A stretch of 64,000 bases of DNA from Prosopocoilus inquinatus (Eukaryota; Arthropoda; Insecta; Coleoptera; Lucanidae), in assembly GCA_036172665.1 (NCBI GenBank), contig CM069877.1, forward strand, positions 28,421,001-28,485,000, written 5' to 3'. Positions 11,411-23,739 of this stretch are shown piece by piece. The position numbers and the translations under genes are program-made. Position 1 is the first letter of the stretch. Each line of letters starts with the position of its first letter. The notes beneath the pieces were generated by a model that was not told the origin of the DNA, searched no databases, and worked only from the letters and a program-made list of their open reading frames with translations.

Positions 11411-13552
11411 AGGGCTTCCTAAGGGAACGCGACGTTTTTGCATTGTTGCTGGGGAGAAAAAAATGATTGAGTCGTTCCCGTTTCCGGGCTGACACAACCA
11501 TTTCATCGACGATTCCTTCCAGAAGGATTAAGTAAAATCCTACCAGCTTCTCTTTACTCATCATCAGAAAGGTGTCGCGTGTCGACGTTCCACGAGCGTG
11601 ATTCGAGCCAGTGGCGAGGTCCGGTGCGCCTACTTTACTATTCACCGACGAATTCGATGGGAGGGAAGATTAGCTTGCTTGTTAACGTAGTAAGATGAGT
11701 TTATTAATTTTTTTTTAGAAAATATTTACATTATAGTTGTCCCATACTTTGTTGAAGTTTGCTTGTCCTGTTAACTGTTAAATTATATTTTGGCTCTAGT
11801 TTGAGAACGAATTCACGTAAATTTTGGGAGCTTATCTCCTTAGTTTTTTTCTCTTTTTTTTGGCTTTTAGACCTTTGCGCTTCACGTTATTGTTTGATGA
11901 TTTTCGTTTTGTCGTCACGAGACTATAAGCAACGCGAGAGTACTCACGCCGATTCGCCAGTTGGTTGGGCAGAGTAAAGTTGAACTTGAAGCTATTTTTG
12001 TGGTCATTAACCTTATTCGGGGTTGTGCTTATACAGGGAGATTCAGGCAAACTATTCATTAAAACCTTACGGACTTCCTCTTTGAATTTCTATTTCATAT
12101 TTTGCGGTTATAAGTTAGCGGTAATGATCTATTAAAATATAATATCTCCAACTTTCAGGCACTTCCGCTTGTACCGGAAGTTAGTGTCAACTTTCTTATT
12201 TTAAATGGAATATCCCATTTTTTATTGCATTTCTGAAATCTTCATGAAATTTTAAGAATGTTTTGTGTAACATGGGATACAAGAAAATTAGCCGTTTTAG
12301 AAATATTTCCATTTTTTAAAAAACGTTCAAAGTTGCAGTAGCTTGTTTATGATGCTGCCATCTTTGTGTAACAAAAGCCATAATTTCAATCTTTGGCCTG
12401 TAGTAGGCTATGCTCATAAGCTTTCAGGTCATATCTAATTTTACACAAAATCTTTTACGGGCTGATTGAAAAGTAACTTCTATTCGAACTGATTTCAACT
12501 GTAGAAAAGTCATGTTTTTTTTAAATAGAACACCCAGTATTTTTTTATACCATGAGAATCAGAATTAAATGTTCTTTTGAATTGTATTAGCATTCCTTAT
12601 ACCCATCTCTTACCTTTCTCTTTATACTCATTATTTTCTCTTTGACACATCAATTTTTTCACTTTTCAGTATTATTTCTGAATAGTGTACTAAGAAAATT
12701 TAACAAACTGAGGTTTTTAAAATTAATTTCTGACTGTAATTTCAATTTCATTTTAAAATCCGACAAATAATATTTAAATACACATCTATCATCTGAACTT
12801 TTTGTTTACATATGCCGCATGTATTACAATTCTTGATATGCCTATTTACACATTTACAAGGAGAAATTTACACTTACAATACAAAATTTTATGAAAACTA
12901 ATAAATAAATCAGAAATATTAAAAACAATACACAAATTGTTGGTTATAATATTGGCTATAAGTTGTCCTCGGCTATTATTTATTAGTAATAACTTTCTAC
13001 TGTATCTAAGTAATAACGCATTTTCCTCGCTATAACAACTTTTTTTATTAACTTCTTGAATTGTCGATTTTTTTTTTATCATCAAATACCTTTGTCTTTG
13101 TTTGATTATTCATTTTTTGGTTCTTCGTAGCGATTAAATTGTTTTTTTTTTTTAATTCCTACTAGACAGATGATTTCAAAATTATAATTTCTCTAGTTTT
13201 CATAGCCTTCTATTTAAAAGCAACACCGAAAAATGGAAGAAAATTACGTGTTAAAAAGAAATCTTCGATAACGAGTGAACTATAAGAGATAGGTATAGGG
13301 AATGCTAATACAGAATGAAAGAACATTTAATACTATGCGTTCCATTTAAAAAACATGACTTTTCGACAGTTGAAATTAGTTCGATTAGAAGTTACTTTTC
13401 AACAAGCCTGTAAGCAATCAAGTGCAAAACTGGACATGATCTGAAAGAATGTTACTGTAGCCTACTACAGGCCAAAAGTGGGCATCATGGTTTTTGTTGC
13501 ACAAAGGTGGCAGTATCATAACCAAGGTTCTGTAAGTCTGAGTTATTTTTAA

Positions 13553-16500
13553 GGCTCTTTGCTACCAGTATACGGCTATATGGCGAAATATCATTCAGGA
13601 AATGACGTTTTTCTCCGGCATTTTTATGTTTGAAAAGACAATCGATATTTTTATGGGAGTATAGCATCCATCTACACGGTTAGATGGACTTCGATTTTTG
13701 AAAAAAGCTTTATTTTTTTCGGAATTAATTAAAACACTGATTTCATAAAATGACGGATTTCATGCCTAAAAACTATTCAAAATTTATCAGTATCATTATC
13801 AATTTGTAAGGCATAAAAATATCTACGGTTAAGTCGTCTTGGATTTTTGAATAATGTTCTGGTTTTTGTGATATTGTAAAAAAATAAAATTAAAATTAGG
13901 CAACCAACTTTGCAAACGCACACAAAAATTTAGCTACTTACATTTGATTTACGACCACTCCTGACCCTCACAGCAGGACGCTAATCTTCGGCGATCCAGA
14001 TGTATTTTGGTACATCGGTTCAAAATAATTTTGAAATCGTACACTTCGCGGTAACAAAATATATTCGCTCTAGTTGAGGAATTCTTATATTGATTTTTCA
14101 GCTTTTCGTGACAACAGTTTTAAAAAACGACGTTCTCAGTGGTAAATTTCGTTTCTTTCTCGAGTCAACAATTTCAGGAAGCAGAGCTTTTAAATAGAAA
14201 TTTTCCAATTTTTTTTTCATTTTCTCTGCCCAAAATGAATCGCTTTTCTTAACTTTACAATATTTTATATCTAATTCTGTATATACAATGAAGTAACAAG
14301 TATCTCGGTTGGTAATGTGGAGCTGTCCTTGAATCTGGTACATGTAGTTATGTGTAGGAATTACACCGATAATTCCATTTTTATCTAATTTACAGTATGG
14401 TATCAGTTTATTTTTAATTGCGGCTTCAATTGTTGCGTCACGGGCTGAGTAAGGGCATTTTACCTCAATAATGGCCTCATTTCCTATTTATCCATCGGGA
14501 GATGCTGCTAGATATTTTGTTTGTTTGTCTATAAATAATCCACATTTTTGTACGGTTAATCCTGTTTGACTTTCAAATAAAGTTATTGCTTTATTTTCAT
14601 TTTCCATACCGTACGCTAATGATTTTGGCAAATTTGTCAAGGTATGTAATTTTGAATACAAAATGTCCTTAACGGTATTAGCAGTAGACGTAGTCAACTT
14701 CATTTTACAAATTTTCCCAAAATAGCTTGCTGTTAATCTGCAAGTTCGCTCCTTATGCCACTCAGGGTTACTGTTTTGACCAACGGTAAGCTTTTCAATT
14801 TCGACTGGATCGACTGCACCCAAGTAATCTAGGAACTTTTGTTTGGCATCTTCATATTCGATAATGGACATGTCCGGTAAATTTATTTCATTTGTGATGT
14901 TATCACCGTAATCTGAATCCGCGCTCTCATATCTAAATTTTCTTTTAACTCCACCTTTCTTTCCGATGATTTTGACTAGCTTGTCCGAAAATTTCTTAGT
15001 ATAAATTCCTACACTATTATCGCTCAAATTTAATATTGACTTCAAAACAAACAATCCCTTAGTATTATAACTTATAATAGCACCATAACACCTACCTTCA
15101 TAGGAACCTTTTAATGAAAAATTGATTCGTTTTCCACCAACAAATTTGTTTATAACAGAGTTAAAAGATTCTGCTACATTTGTATCAACATCTAGTAACA
15201 AACTTGAAGATAAATTAGCCACACGATGAAGACAGCGGGAAAATGGTTCATATAATGCCGAAGCATTTAAAAATTCATTATAAGCGATGTTGTTACTTTG
15301 TCCGCTTTGCTTGCAAAAATATGTAGCACAGTTTAGATGATCTCCGAAAATATGCTTTGGTCCATTTAATATATCATTTTTCAAGTTCTCAATTTTTTCC
15401 GTCATGCAAGAGTTTTCAGTTTTGCGAAATTTAATAGCACTAACTATTGCTGTTCTAAATTTTAAAATATTATTCCGCAAAAAATTTCTAATATTATAAT
15501 CAACTCTTGGTGTTTTTGCAATTTCGCGAATTTTATTGCAAAAATTCCGTAAGACGTGATTTCGACACTCAACTTTTTGAAGAAAGCAATGTGGTCCGTA
15601 AGGTTTTGAATAACAAATTCTTCGGTAAACACTACTGTCTCCATCTCCTATCATTCTAACGTATTTCAAATTATGTGTCTCTACTGACTTCTTAAAACCA
15701 TCTAAGATAATAGCTCCTTCCATAGATGTTGAAGTATGGTTCCAGTTTTTAAAACATTTGTGGCTTGGAACTTTCTTCTTAGATTTCTCATACATAGAGC
15801 ACAGTTTACAATATTTATTTTTCACTGCTGCATATAAAACTCTTCTTGTTTTAGCGCCAATAATACAAGCAACACAAACAATTTGTTTTGTACGATCTTT
15901 TACTCCACGCACCATCAACGATTACAGATATCATCCCTGAACCATCATCGTCTACCTCACCGGATTCAACTGCTAATTTATATTCTTCTTTACCAGCTTC
16001 TATCATTTCCTCTTCTGCTACATTTTTAACTGAATTCAAAACCCTGTTTTCCGAAGTAGAATAGGTTTTTGGATTAATTGAGGGAATATTTAATGCCCCA
16101 CATAATTCCAAAAACTGTGAACATCCTATACCCACTGCAATTATCCCACAAACTGCTGCATCATTTATATTACAAGAAAAATCACTGGATTCAGTACTAA
16201 ATGAACCTTTCAATTTACATATTTTGCATTCATAACTAAATACGCTCCTCAAGCCATATTTAGTTTCGTTAAATATGTCAATATCATAGGAACAACAACC
16301 AAAACCTTCGTGTTTTATTGCTTTTAAAACTTTAAATAAATGTCCAATGTCAACAATTCTGCGTCCTGTTATTTCATATTTGGTTATTTTTTATCGTTGA
16401 CTTGAGGTTCTATCAAAAGTACGTCATCATCAAATTTATTTATATCTGCACCAGATTCTGTATTTAACGAAACAATTGACTCGCAATTAGTATTTACAAA

Positions 16501-17213
16501 AGTTTTTTCAGAGTCTTTCCTTTTTTTTAAGATCTTTTTAAATGCCTGTCGTTTACTTTTCCGTTTTGTTGATAGCCGAAGATGAGTTTTAGTTTCATGC
16601 CCCATTGTTGACAGTATCGGAGCAAACAGAAAGGCAAATTTCTTAATTAGGCTATTAAAGACATAAAAAAATAAATTAATTCATATTAATTTAAAAAATA
16701 AATATACGTACCAATATTTAAACAAAGAAGATGAACAAAATAATTAATGTATTACAAATACAAACTAAGGCACAAGTAGATAATAACACTAGAGAAGAAA
16801 CTGATGTCACAAGATGTGCAAGTGTATACGTACGTATGTACACTGAGAATGACAACTTTTTCATGAACATTCAGGTATTCAGGCAAAGTTTCTAAGAAAC
16901 TCTAAATGACTATCCTGTTAATTGGTTTCCAATAATCTATAATAATCTACGACTAAAATTATATATTATAAAACTAAACTAGTTTAGCAGCAGTCTAAAC
17001 TGTAGATATTCGCAAAAACCTACACTATTTCAACAATCAGGAGGCACGAGCATTGAGCAAATAGGTACGAATTAGTATACGACCATTGTAATTTTTATTG
17101 CTTTAGCGACCGACCGTTTGATAGCGGGTGGGTAGAATAATCTTCGGTGACAGATTGTATTGTGTGCTGCATACTTAGAAATCCGAAAAAAAATTGGTAG
17201 GTACCAAAGAGCC
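13553..17213 (-). mobile_element. TTAA-flanked Kolobok-like DNA transposon (3,661 bp)
   Basis: The element begins GGCTCTTTGCTACC at 13553 and ends with GGTACCAAAGAGCC at 17213, terminal inverted repeats matching at 13 of 14 bases. TTAA precedes (13549-13552) and follows (17214-17217), a clean 4-bp duplication. The flanks join the two halves of another element's inverted repeat, which proves insertion and fixes both ends. TTAA duplications are characteristic of the piggyBac and Kolobok superfamilies. The encoded protein is not piggyBac-like, so Kolobok is the better fit by inference. About 540 bp on the left and 600 bp on the right are non-coding. Confidence 0.8.
14098..16605 (-). pseudogene. 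Mutator-like transposase fused to YqaJ nuclease domain, broken
   Basis: This is the gene of the TTAA element, about 835 residues, starting at MGHETKTHLRL (16605). A lysine-rich N-terminus is followed by GRRIVDIGHLF, typical of the Mutator-like transposase domain. Candidate catalytic acids are in VDGAW, GDGDSS and NVAESFN. The C-terminal YqaJ-type nuclease domain shows PEWHKERTCRLTAS, YGMENE and SPDG...EVKCP. Three lesions inactivate it. The A-run at 16387-16392 (minus strand) is one base too short to keep frame. Bases are missing near 15880, just after the VDGAW motif. An in-frame TAA at 14488-14490 follows SPDG inside the nuclease active site. After that stop the same frame continues open to 14098. 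Such fusions occur in arthropod transposons. The YqaJ domain may process ends, which is inference. Confidence 0.85.
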
Positions 17214-17479
17214 TTAAAAAACGGAAACGGTTAATTTTTCTTGTATCATATGTTCAACAAAATATTTTTAGAATTTTATGAAGATTTCAAAAATGCATTA
17301 AAAATTGGGGTATTCCACTTAAAATAAGAAAGTTGACAGCAAGTGAAGTGTCCAAAATTTGAAAATATATTTTGATAGATCCATATCGTTAACTTATAAC
17401 TGCAAAATATGAAACAGAAATTCAAAAGAGAAGTTCGTAAACTTTTAGTGAAAGGGTTGCCTGAATCTCCCTGTATACA

Positions 17480-18305
17480 CTTTTCCAATTTGTGTACCTT
17501 AATAAACATTATATTCACTTTGTCCCAATTTAATTGTCATATTTGGTGTTTTTTCCTTAAGATTATTGATAAATTAAATTTAGTCTAGGAACTAATATGC
17601 TACAATTAACTACCCATACAATATGTTTAAATCATATCATTGGTGAAATTTTATTGCCGTTTGTTGTAAACGAGAAGGTTGATGTTAAATTGCGAAAAAT
17701 GCACAATGTTTTGAATTCACCCGCTGTGACTTCTGTTCTGTGTTTAAGATTACGAACATATATAATTATTAATCTTATATACACGAACACATCCAACACT
17801 TTAAACAATCTAAAATTAAGTGTTAAAATTTTGTGTTAAAGACGTGTGAATACCTGTTAAAGGAACATTTAGGCCTGAGTATTTAAAATTGAGTCAAATT
17901 GACAGTAAAATTCAAGGTTGGGTAAACGTCGAAGTTAATTTTTCAAAATTATTAATCTATAAGAAGTGTTGGTTTTAAAAGAACGCTGTAAATAAATTAA
18001 TTTAAATATTTAGAATAAGTGACATTCAAAGTTAAGTTTAGAATTGTGAAATTTAGAAAAATGTTAAAATTATGGATGGTTAAAAATTTGGAAAATAGAG
18101 GGCGAAATTAGTGGAAATGTTCACCAAACAAAAACAAAGGTTGCGGTAAGTGAACGGTCGAAGTGATCAGACCAAACCACGTGATCACTTCTCTCAATTG
18201 CTGATTGGTCAGAAGGTTTAGTCGGACGTGACGATTCTGTGCAACTTGATCGCTCACTTAACTCGGACAAAAATTCTGTTTTCTTTTTTGCTCATTTCAG
18301 TTTGA
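17480..18305. other. No gene recognised
   Basis: An 80-residue frame at 17597-17839 has no recognisable motif. Around 18130-18260 short palindromes (CACGTGATCACTT against AAGTGATCA) occur but no element could be delimited. Confidence 0.4.
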
Positions 18306-18307
18306 GT

Positions 18308-18676
18308 GCCTAGGCCGCTTTTACACCAGCAGAATCTGAATCAATCAAAATCAAGGCGAATCAGTGGGAAAGTAATTGACATCTTTCGAACTCCGACACA
18401 TATTGAATCATTTTGAATCACACTTCAGCACCTGCTACCAAGTTATGCTCAATTCTTGCTTGTCCTTCTGTCATCACTTTGAAAATAAATAATATGCAAG
18501 GAGTATCGCTTTGAAAGTAAGTTCTACGTTCTTCTTGGTTAACAGCACAAACACTATTCTTGACTAAAATTATGTATATATAGCCGAATGATTGAGTGGA
18601 ACTGATTCAGATTCGGTTTTCAGAGTCTGTTTTTAATTCTGATTGATTCGGATTCTCTTGATGTGAAGATTAACCT
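18308..18676. repeat. MITE with about 40-bp inverted ends
   Basis: The left end reads CAGAATCTGAATCAATCAAAATCAA after GGCCGCTTTTACACCAG, split here at the shared block, and the reverse complement of the right end reads AGAATCCGAATCAATCAGAATTAA after ATCTTCACATCAAG. The inner copy of GAATCTGAATCAG near 18600 suggests decayed internal repeats. There is no coding capacity. End sequences beginning GG suggest PIF/Harbinger affinity, unproven. Confidence 0.6.
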
Positions 18677-18679
18677 TAA

Positions 18680-20580
18680 TCCCTCAACAAACAGTTTCTC
18701 TTATTATGAGATCTTGAATTCGGATTTTTAGTTTGGTTGTTAGTTAATTTTGAAGCACCTTGTATTACCGTACATTGGAAAATATTAGAACCTTAAAACT
18801 TGTTCTTATTATTACCAACAATTCTTTAAATTAGGTGTAAATAAAAGTAAAGACTGCTAAGGATTTTTCAGTTTTGTAAAATCAGTTTCAGTAATTTTTT
18901 GACAAATATTGGCGATAATCAAGTAACATTAGTCCGTTATGAAGTATTAGCAAATAGAAGTCAGACATACATTAGGGAAAAAAATACTGGTACCCGATGG
19001 TGTTTATAAAAACTTTTCCAATAAGTGCGTCAGAACTTTAACTCCAAAAACAAGATTGATTTGGAATGTAAATGGCAAATCTTGATAAAAATGAGTTCAG
19101 TACACTGTGTCAAGGTAATATGGATAAGTAAGTTTTCATAGAGATGAAGGCTTAATAAAGACCAAATGACTCATAGATTTGAAGCCTATACGTATATCGC
19201 TACACCGATAGAAGACTTTTACTTTAGACAATAGTGACTTCCTGCACATTACAGATTTGCATACAACGCTTCCCCATATCTACATCGCATAAGTTTCTTA
19301 TTGCTAAAATGAAAGTCTTCAATCGGTATACGAACCGTGGACATTCTAATTGCGCTATTTTATCTGGTTATTGCGAAACCAACGAGCGCGCATTTTTTAA
19401 AATGTAACATTTTCTGTTCTAAATAAAGTATAATGCAATGCTAATTTCAGGCGTGTATTCTAATTGGTTCATTAAGAACGTTAATTTTATGCAGCGTTGA
19501 TTTGTTAGAAATTCATTCATACATAAATTCATTCATAATCGTGACACTTGCTAACGAAATTCGAAACAATCAAACCGAACTATTGACTTTTACTTTGCAT
19601 TAGATTAATGCCTATGCAAAGGTTTTCGCAGTTGCATATTCAAATTAAAATACAGGGCGATCGAACAGTAACGAACAAAAAAAAATCGTACATGACAGTA
19701 GTATCAGAAAGTACGATTTTCCTTTAACTGACTTTTACGAGAAACTAGCTAGTGAATAATAGCTCTTTATTACTTTAATTCGAAACGAATGGTATATATG
19801 AACATATATACATTGCTACATTAACTACAGGACAGGAAGGTTTTGAAAAAGATTTTATGGTTAATTTTAATCACCAAATATCCTAGTGTTATGCGATTGC
19901 GCCATTTTCCCGTCACACTCAGTATATTCTATGTAATAAACAATATTTTTATCTAACTCTGCCAAAATATCTTCTTTTTATACTAGATTACCTGAATAAA
20001 GTATTTTGCACGAAGTGCACGTTCAATTCTTATTCATATGGTAAATACCCATGGAAAATTTCCATCGTGTGCATTCATTTCAGTTTGCGTTAGGTTAATT
20101 CGCTTTACGTGGCAATAAGAACTCAACATTGTTCTCTCGCGTTACACAATCAGTTTTGTAATTCTAGTTAATGACTGAATAATTGAGCGGACACGCGATT
20201 GCTTCACCTTCAATAAAAAACTCAACCTCCTTTCCTTGTTGTGTCTAATGATATGATATGTTTTGACTGTGTACCACTCTTATTCTCGGTACTTGCGAAC
20301 GTACTCGACTCGGTTTACAATTAATTCCGTGTCAAGTCGGGTGATAATTAATTGTTTTCGATCGACATAGTTGGAACATACGACACGTACGTATGGAAAT
20401 ATGAGAATTAAGCTCCTGCCATACGTGTCACCAAGACAGTATTAAAAAAAGTAGATATTCATGTTAAAAAAAAGCAGATACACACACAAAATGGCTTATT
20501 CTATAAAAGTAAAATAAAGAATGAAAAAACTGATAAACATTTAATTTTTGATATCCTATATATAAGCTGTTGCAAAATCA
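18680..20580. other. No gene recognised
   Basis: No frame longer than 60 residues is open here and I saw no repeat partner. A short hairpin (AATCGTAC / GTACGATT) lies at about 19685-19722. Confidence 0.4.
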
Positions 20581-20584
20581 TTAA

Positions 20585-21020
20585 CTACGCCGACAGCACA
20601 AACAAGACGAAGAAAATACAAAAAGAAAATTAGTATAACAAAAGAAAATTCCTTTATCCGTCCCTCATTTGGTGCTCATGAAATAACAAAAAAAAACTTA
20701 CGTAACTTGCTTCTCTGATCGTAGACAGTAAACATCGCGGGAATGACTAATACGTAAGACACACCCACTGAATATCATCTGTGTGGAGCATCACGTTCAA
20801 ACAAACGTTCATTAATAGACGTTTAGAAACGTTTATAACAATTGTTTGACGTGGCGTCCATCATTAGCGACACACAAACGAGCTCGGCGAAAAAGTGATT
20901 CTTGTGTTCGTGTGTATGTCAGGATTAGCGCAAATAATGTCGACGACATTATGAATACACTCCTCTAAACTGCTGCTTTCTCGCCGTTCGTGAATTGTGG
21001 CATTTTAATAAGTAATAATA
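20585..21020 (-). repeat. Dispersed repeat, inverted copy of 5536-5967
   Basis: Read on the minus strand this copy follows the same order as the 5.5-kb copy: GCCACAATTCACGAACGGCGAGA, then TCGCCGAGCTCGTTTGTGTG, then the splice-donor-like GTAAGTTTTTTTTTG. Small substitutions and indels separate the copies, so they are old and independent insertions or an old inverted duplication about 15 kb apart. Confidence 0.7.
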
Positions 21021-21570
21021 TATATACATAAACACACCGCCTAAAATGCTCCTAGGTCTGGTAATTAAGCTCGAGATACAGCACGAAAACGCACTGTTGA
21101 CACACACTGTACATGCAAGCTTTTTGTCGTATGCATATATGATTTATCACTTATAAACAAAAACAACAACAAGACTACGAATTTATTCATTAAGAAAATA
21201 TAATTCAAAGTTTTGTTCTTTTTTTCTTTTTCATTTTAGATGATTTCGATGGATTTAAAATTTCCGCGTTCCTTTCGTGAAAGGTCAATTAACTCTACCT
21301 ACAATTAAAAACCATGATTGAATTATACGGACGTCCATTCTGAATTATTTCGAGATTTCAGTTTCTGAAAAAAATTTCACAGCAATTAAATTCTGCAAAA
21401 TTAACTAATTAATATTACATTTAATTTTTACATTTCAAACGAAAGTTATACATTGTATGCCCATAGCGACTTAACGTATGGAAAATTTGTTTGGGGTGTG
21501 ATATGCGAGTCATAAAATGGATAAACCTGAAAACCTTAAGAATAGGAAGCAGAAAGTTAGAATAACTAAG

Positions 21571-21660
21571 CTATTTGTTACTTTTGACGTGCCTCAAGGT
21601 AGTATGATCGGTCCCATATTATTCATTATATTTATAAATGACATTACACAAAATTATTGA
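21571..21660 (+). pseudogene. LINE reverse transcriptase fragment
   Basis: The frame from 21571 reads VPQGSMIGPILFIIFINDI, the highly conserved block of non-LTR reverse transcriptases preceding the YADD catalytic motif. It ends at a stop (21658-21660) and neither the preceding nor following polymerase blocks are recognisable, so this is an isolated scrap. Confidence 0.8.
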
Positions 21661-21844
21661 GTCGTGAAACAAAGTTGCTTACTGATGAAAGAAAGAAAGA
21701 AAAATGCAGAAGATTGGATTTTGCTCCGAGAAGATTTAAATGTGTTTAGAAGTGTGATCCCTGCGTAACGTCTGTATCTAAAATATCATTAAAACTAGGT
21801 CCATTAAAAATTATTCCTTGTTCTGCAGATACGAGCCTTATTTA

Positions 21845-22475
21845 GTTCGGATTTTTTCATCTCAGGATAAATTAATCTGCCAGATATTATCGTCGGAAAC
21901 CTTTGTATCGATAATAATTTCCGAGGGTATTACTTGGCAGATAAATTTATTAAGTGAAAAAAACGGGCCTTAATCAGAATTTCAACAGACTCAAATTTCA
22001 AATTTTTAGGAGTACCTTACGGTTGACTTTATCGAATACTTTTGTTAGGTTCATATAAAATACATCAAATAATTGTGCTTATAAAAACTAATTCATTACG
22101 ACAGTATTCCCGAAATACATCCTAGGTTGTAGGTTTATTCTTCACTAAACCACGTTTTCTTTCCGTCCTATACGGTGATTAAGTAGAGACCGGTATATGA
22201 CGCAATAAACCACACAAAAGCCCGATTTATGCCAGATTTCTACACCACTTGATAAATTTATTTGCCAGGTATTATCCTTGGAAACTATTGTATAGATAAT
22301 AGTTTCCAAGGATAATTCCTGGGAGATACATTTATCCATAGGTGAAGAAATCGGGCCTTATTCACCTACTGATAAATTTATCTCCTTTATATCCTCGCAA
22401 ACTATTATCAATACAATGGTTTCCAAGGATAATACCTGGCAGATAAATTTATCAGGAGGTGAAGAAATCGGATAT
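21845..22475. repeat. Cluster of three palindromic PIF/Harbinger-like MITEs
   Basis: Three related hairpins occur at 21845-21969, about 22220-22357 and about 22361-22475. Each contains TTATCCTTGGAAAC-type arms around a short centre and ends in GGGCC or a decayed version with TTCTTCACC just inside. The first is flanked by TTA on both sides (21842-21844, 21970-21972) and the second ends GGGCC-TTA, matching the TTA/TAA duplication and GGC-type ends of PIF/Harbinger. The second and third lie head to tail and almost abut. Confidence 0.7.
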
Positions 22476-22989
22476 TAATCTGTTACGATTGTTTTGTAAC
22501 ATCGTCATTATTTTCACTCTCGATAGTTATTCTGTGAACCTGACCCTATCTATCTGCTCTTTATTCTATGAACCGCATGTTGATAACGCCGAGGCATGCG
22601 CCTTCTCTTGGAATTAATTTTCTGAATTTACGATTGGCTAAATCTGGACACGTGAGACGAGCGTTTTCGCGCTCGAAGCGCACACCACGACATCTAAATT
22701 ACTTGGGTAGATCGTCAAGGGTGCTGTTGCGTTTTGGTTACTTTTGTGCGTTTTCTGTTTGGGAATTAATTTGTCCGTAGGGATATTACTCGAACGACGG
22801 CAGTGCCGGATTCTTAGACCTTTTGACGCAAAGGGCATCTTTAATGCATTATTTGAAAAGCTTGTGAAGTTTTACACAGGTAAAATTATTGCGTAATGTA
22901 TTGAAACCTTAGCCATATCGTAACATTTTGTTCTTTTCTTCCTCTAGGCTTTTTCTCTTTACCCTGAGCTTTTATTGTTTGTCCTACAA

Positions 22990-23560
22990 GCTCGTTGATT
23001 CTTAGTTACTAACCTCGGCGTATACCTACACCTATAAACAATAATGAGCCTAGAATTGAGACTTGTGGTACGCCGTTACTTATGACTCTAAGGTCAGATA
23101 AAATTTTCTCAATTACACCATTATTCACGTGTCTGATACACACTTGTTGAGACCTTCCGAAGAGATAGGATCGAAACAAATTTAGAACAACGTTGATATC
23201 AATAACACAGTTTCGATAATGAAATTTGATGATCTAAAGTATCGAATGCTTTAAACATAATAAATACCAATGGAAGATCCATCATTATCCAGACAAGAAA
23301 TTATTTCATGTAGATGTTTAAAGATTGCAGACACAGTAGATCGACCTTTAATAAAACCAAGTATGGGTACAATCTATCACAGATAAGTTTTTCAAATAAA
23401 TACTTTAGAGAAGATAGAAAGCATCGATGTAAGGCGATAATTGGTTATGTCAAGTTTAGAAACTTTATTTTTGAAATCTGGTATGACCTTGGTCAGTTTG
23501 AGAGAGTTAGGAAAAGTTCCAGTAACAAAAGAATTATTAATAGCTTAGACATGGAAACGA
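22990..23560 (-). pseudogene. LINE reverse transcriptase relic
   Basis: On the minus strand, in several frames, the order of polymerase blocks is preserved: a FPN-LK-V.P.F block near 23500, FEKLICDRLYPYLV near 23370, KAFDTLDHQISLSKL near 23240, and a VPQ.SILG-like block near 23060. Each block is in a frame broken by stops or shifts. The 140-residue plus-strand frame at 23314-23736 is antisense to this gene and not itself a gene. Both the endonuclease and the C-terminal region are missing. Confidence 0.65.
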
Positions 23561-23739
23561 TTTTAGCTGTGGTTGTAGACTCCTACCTCTCCGAGCACAC
23601 CTACCAAAATGAAGAATTTCAATTTCAACGGACAGAAAAAATAGCTGCAGTTGACTTGAACTATCTCTTAATAGATATCTTATCACGTAACGAACTGTTT
23701 AACATTTTCCATCTCAAATTGATAGAATTGTTTTAAAAC

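Larger units (their letters stand above)
12034..17473. mobile_element. Long-terminal-inverted-repeat element, interrupted
   Basis: The left end CAGGGAGATTCAGGCAA (12034) is mirrored at 17473, and TATA flanks both (12030-12033, 17474-17477), consistent with TA or TATA target duplication. The left arm is about 640 bp. Its outer half (12034 to about 12325) pairs with 17218-17473, and its inner half (about 12325-12675) pairs with about 13250-13550. The right arm is therefore split by the TTAA-flanked insertion 13553-17213. Without that insertion the element is about 1.8 kb. The centre (12680-13250) contains no recognisable protein, and the 79-residue frame at 12846-13085 is probably chance. It is probably a non-autonomous foldback-type DNA transposon. 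Confidence 0.85.

Noticed and set aside
12846..13085. 79-residue frame in the centre of the long-inverted-repeat element as its transposase
   Set aside because: Too short, with no catalytic motif and a composition typical of AT-rich chance frames.
21845..22475. CRISPR-like array or terminators from the evenly spaced hairpins
   Set aside because: The hairpins are TTA-flanked palindromic MITEs of unequal spacing in a eukaryotic setting.
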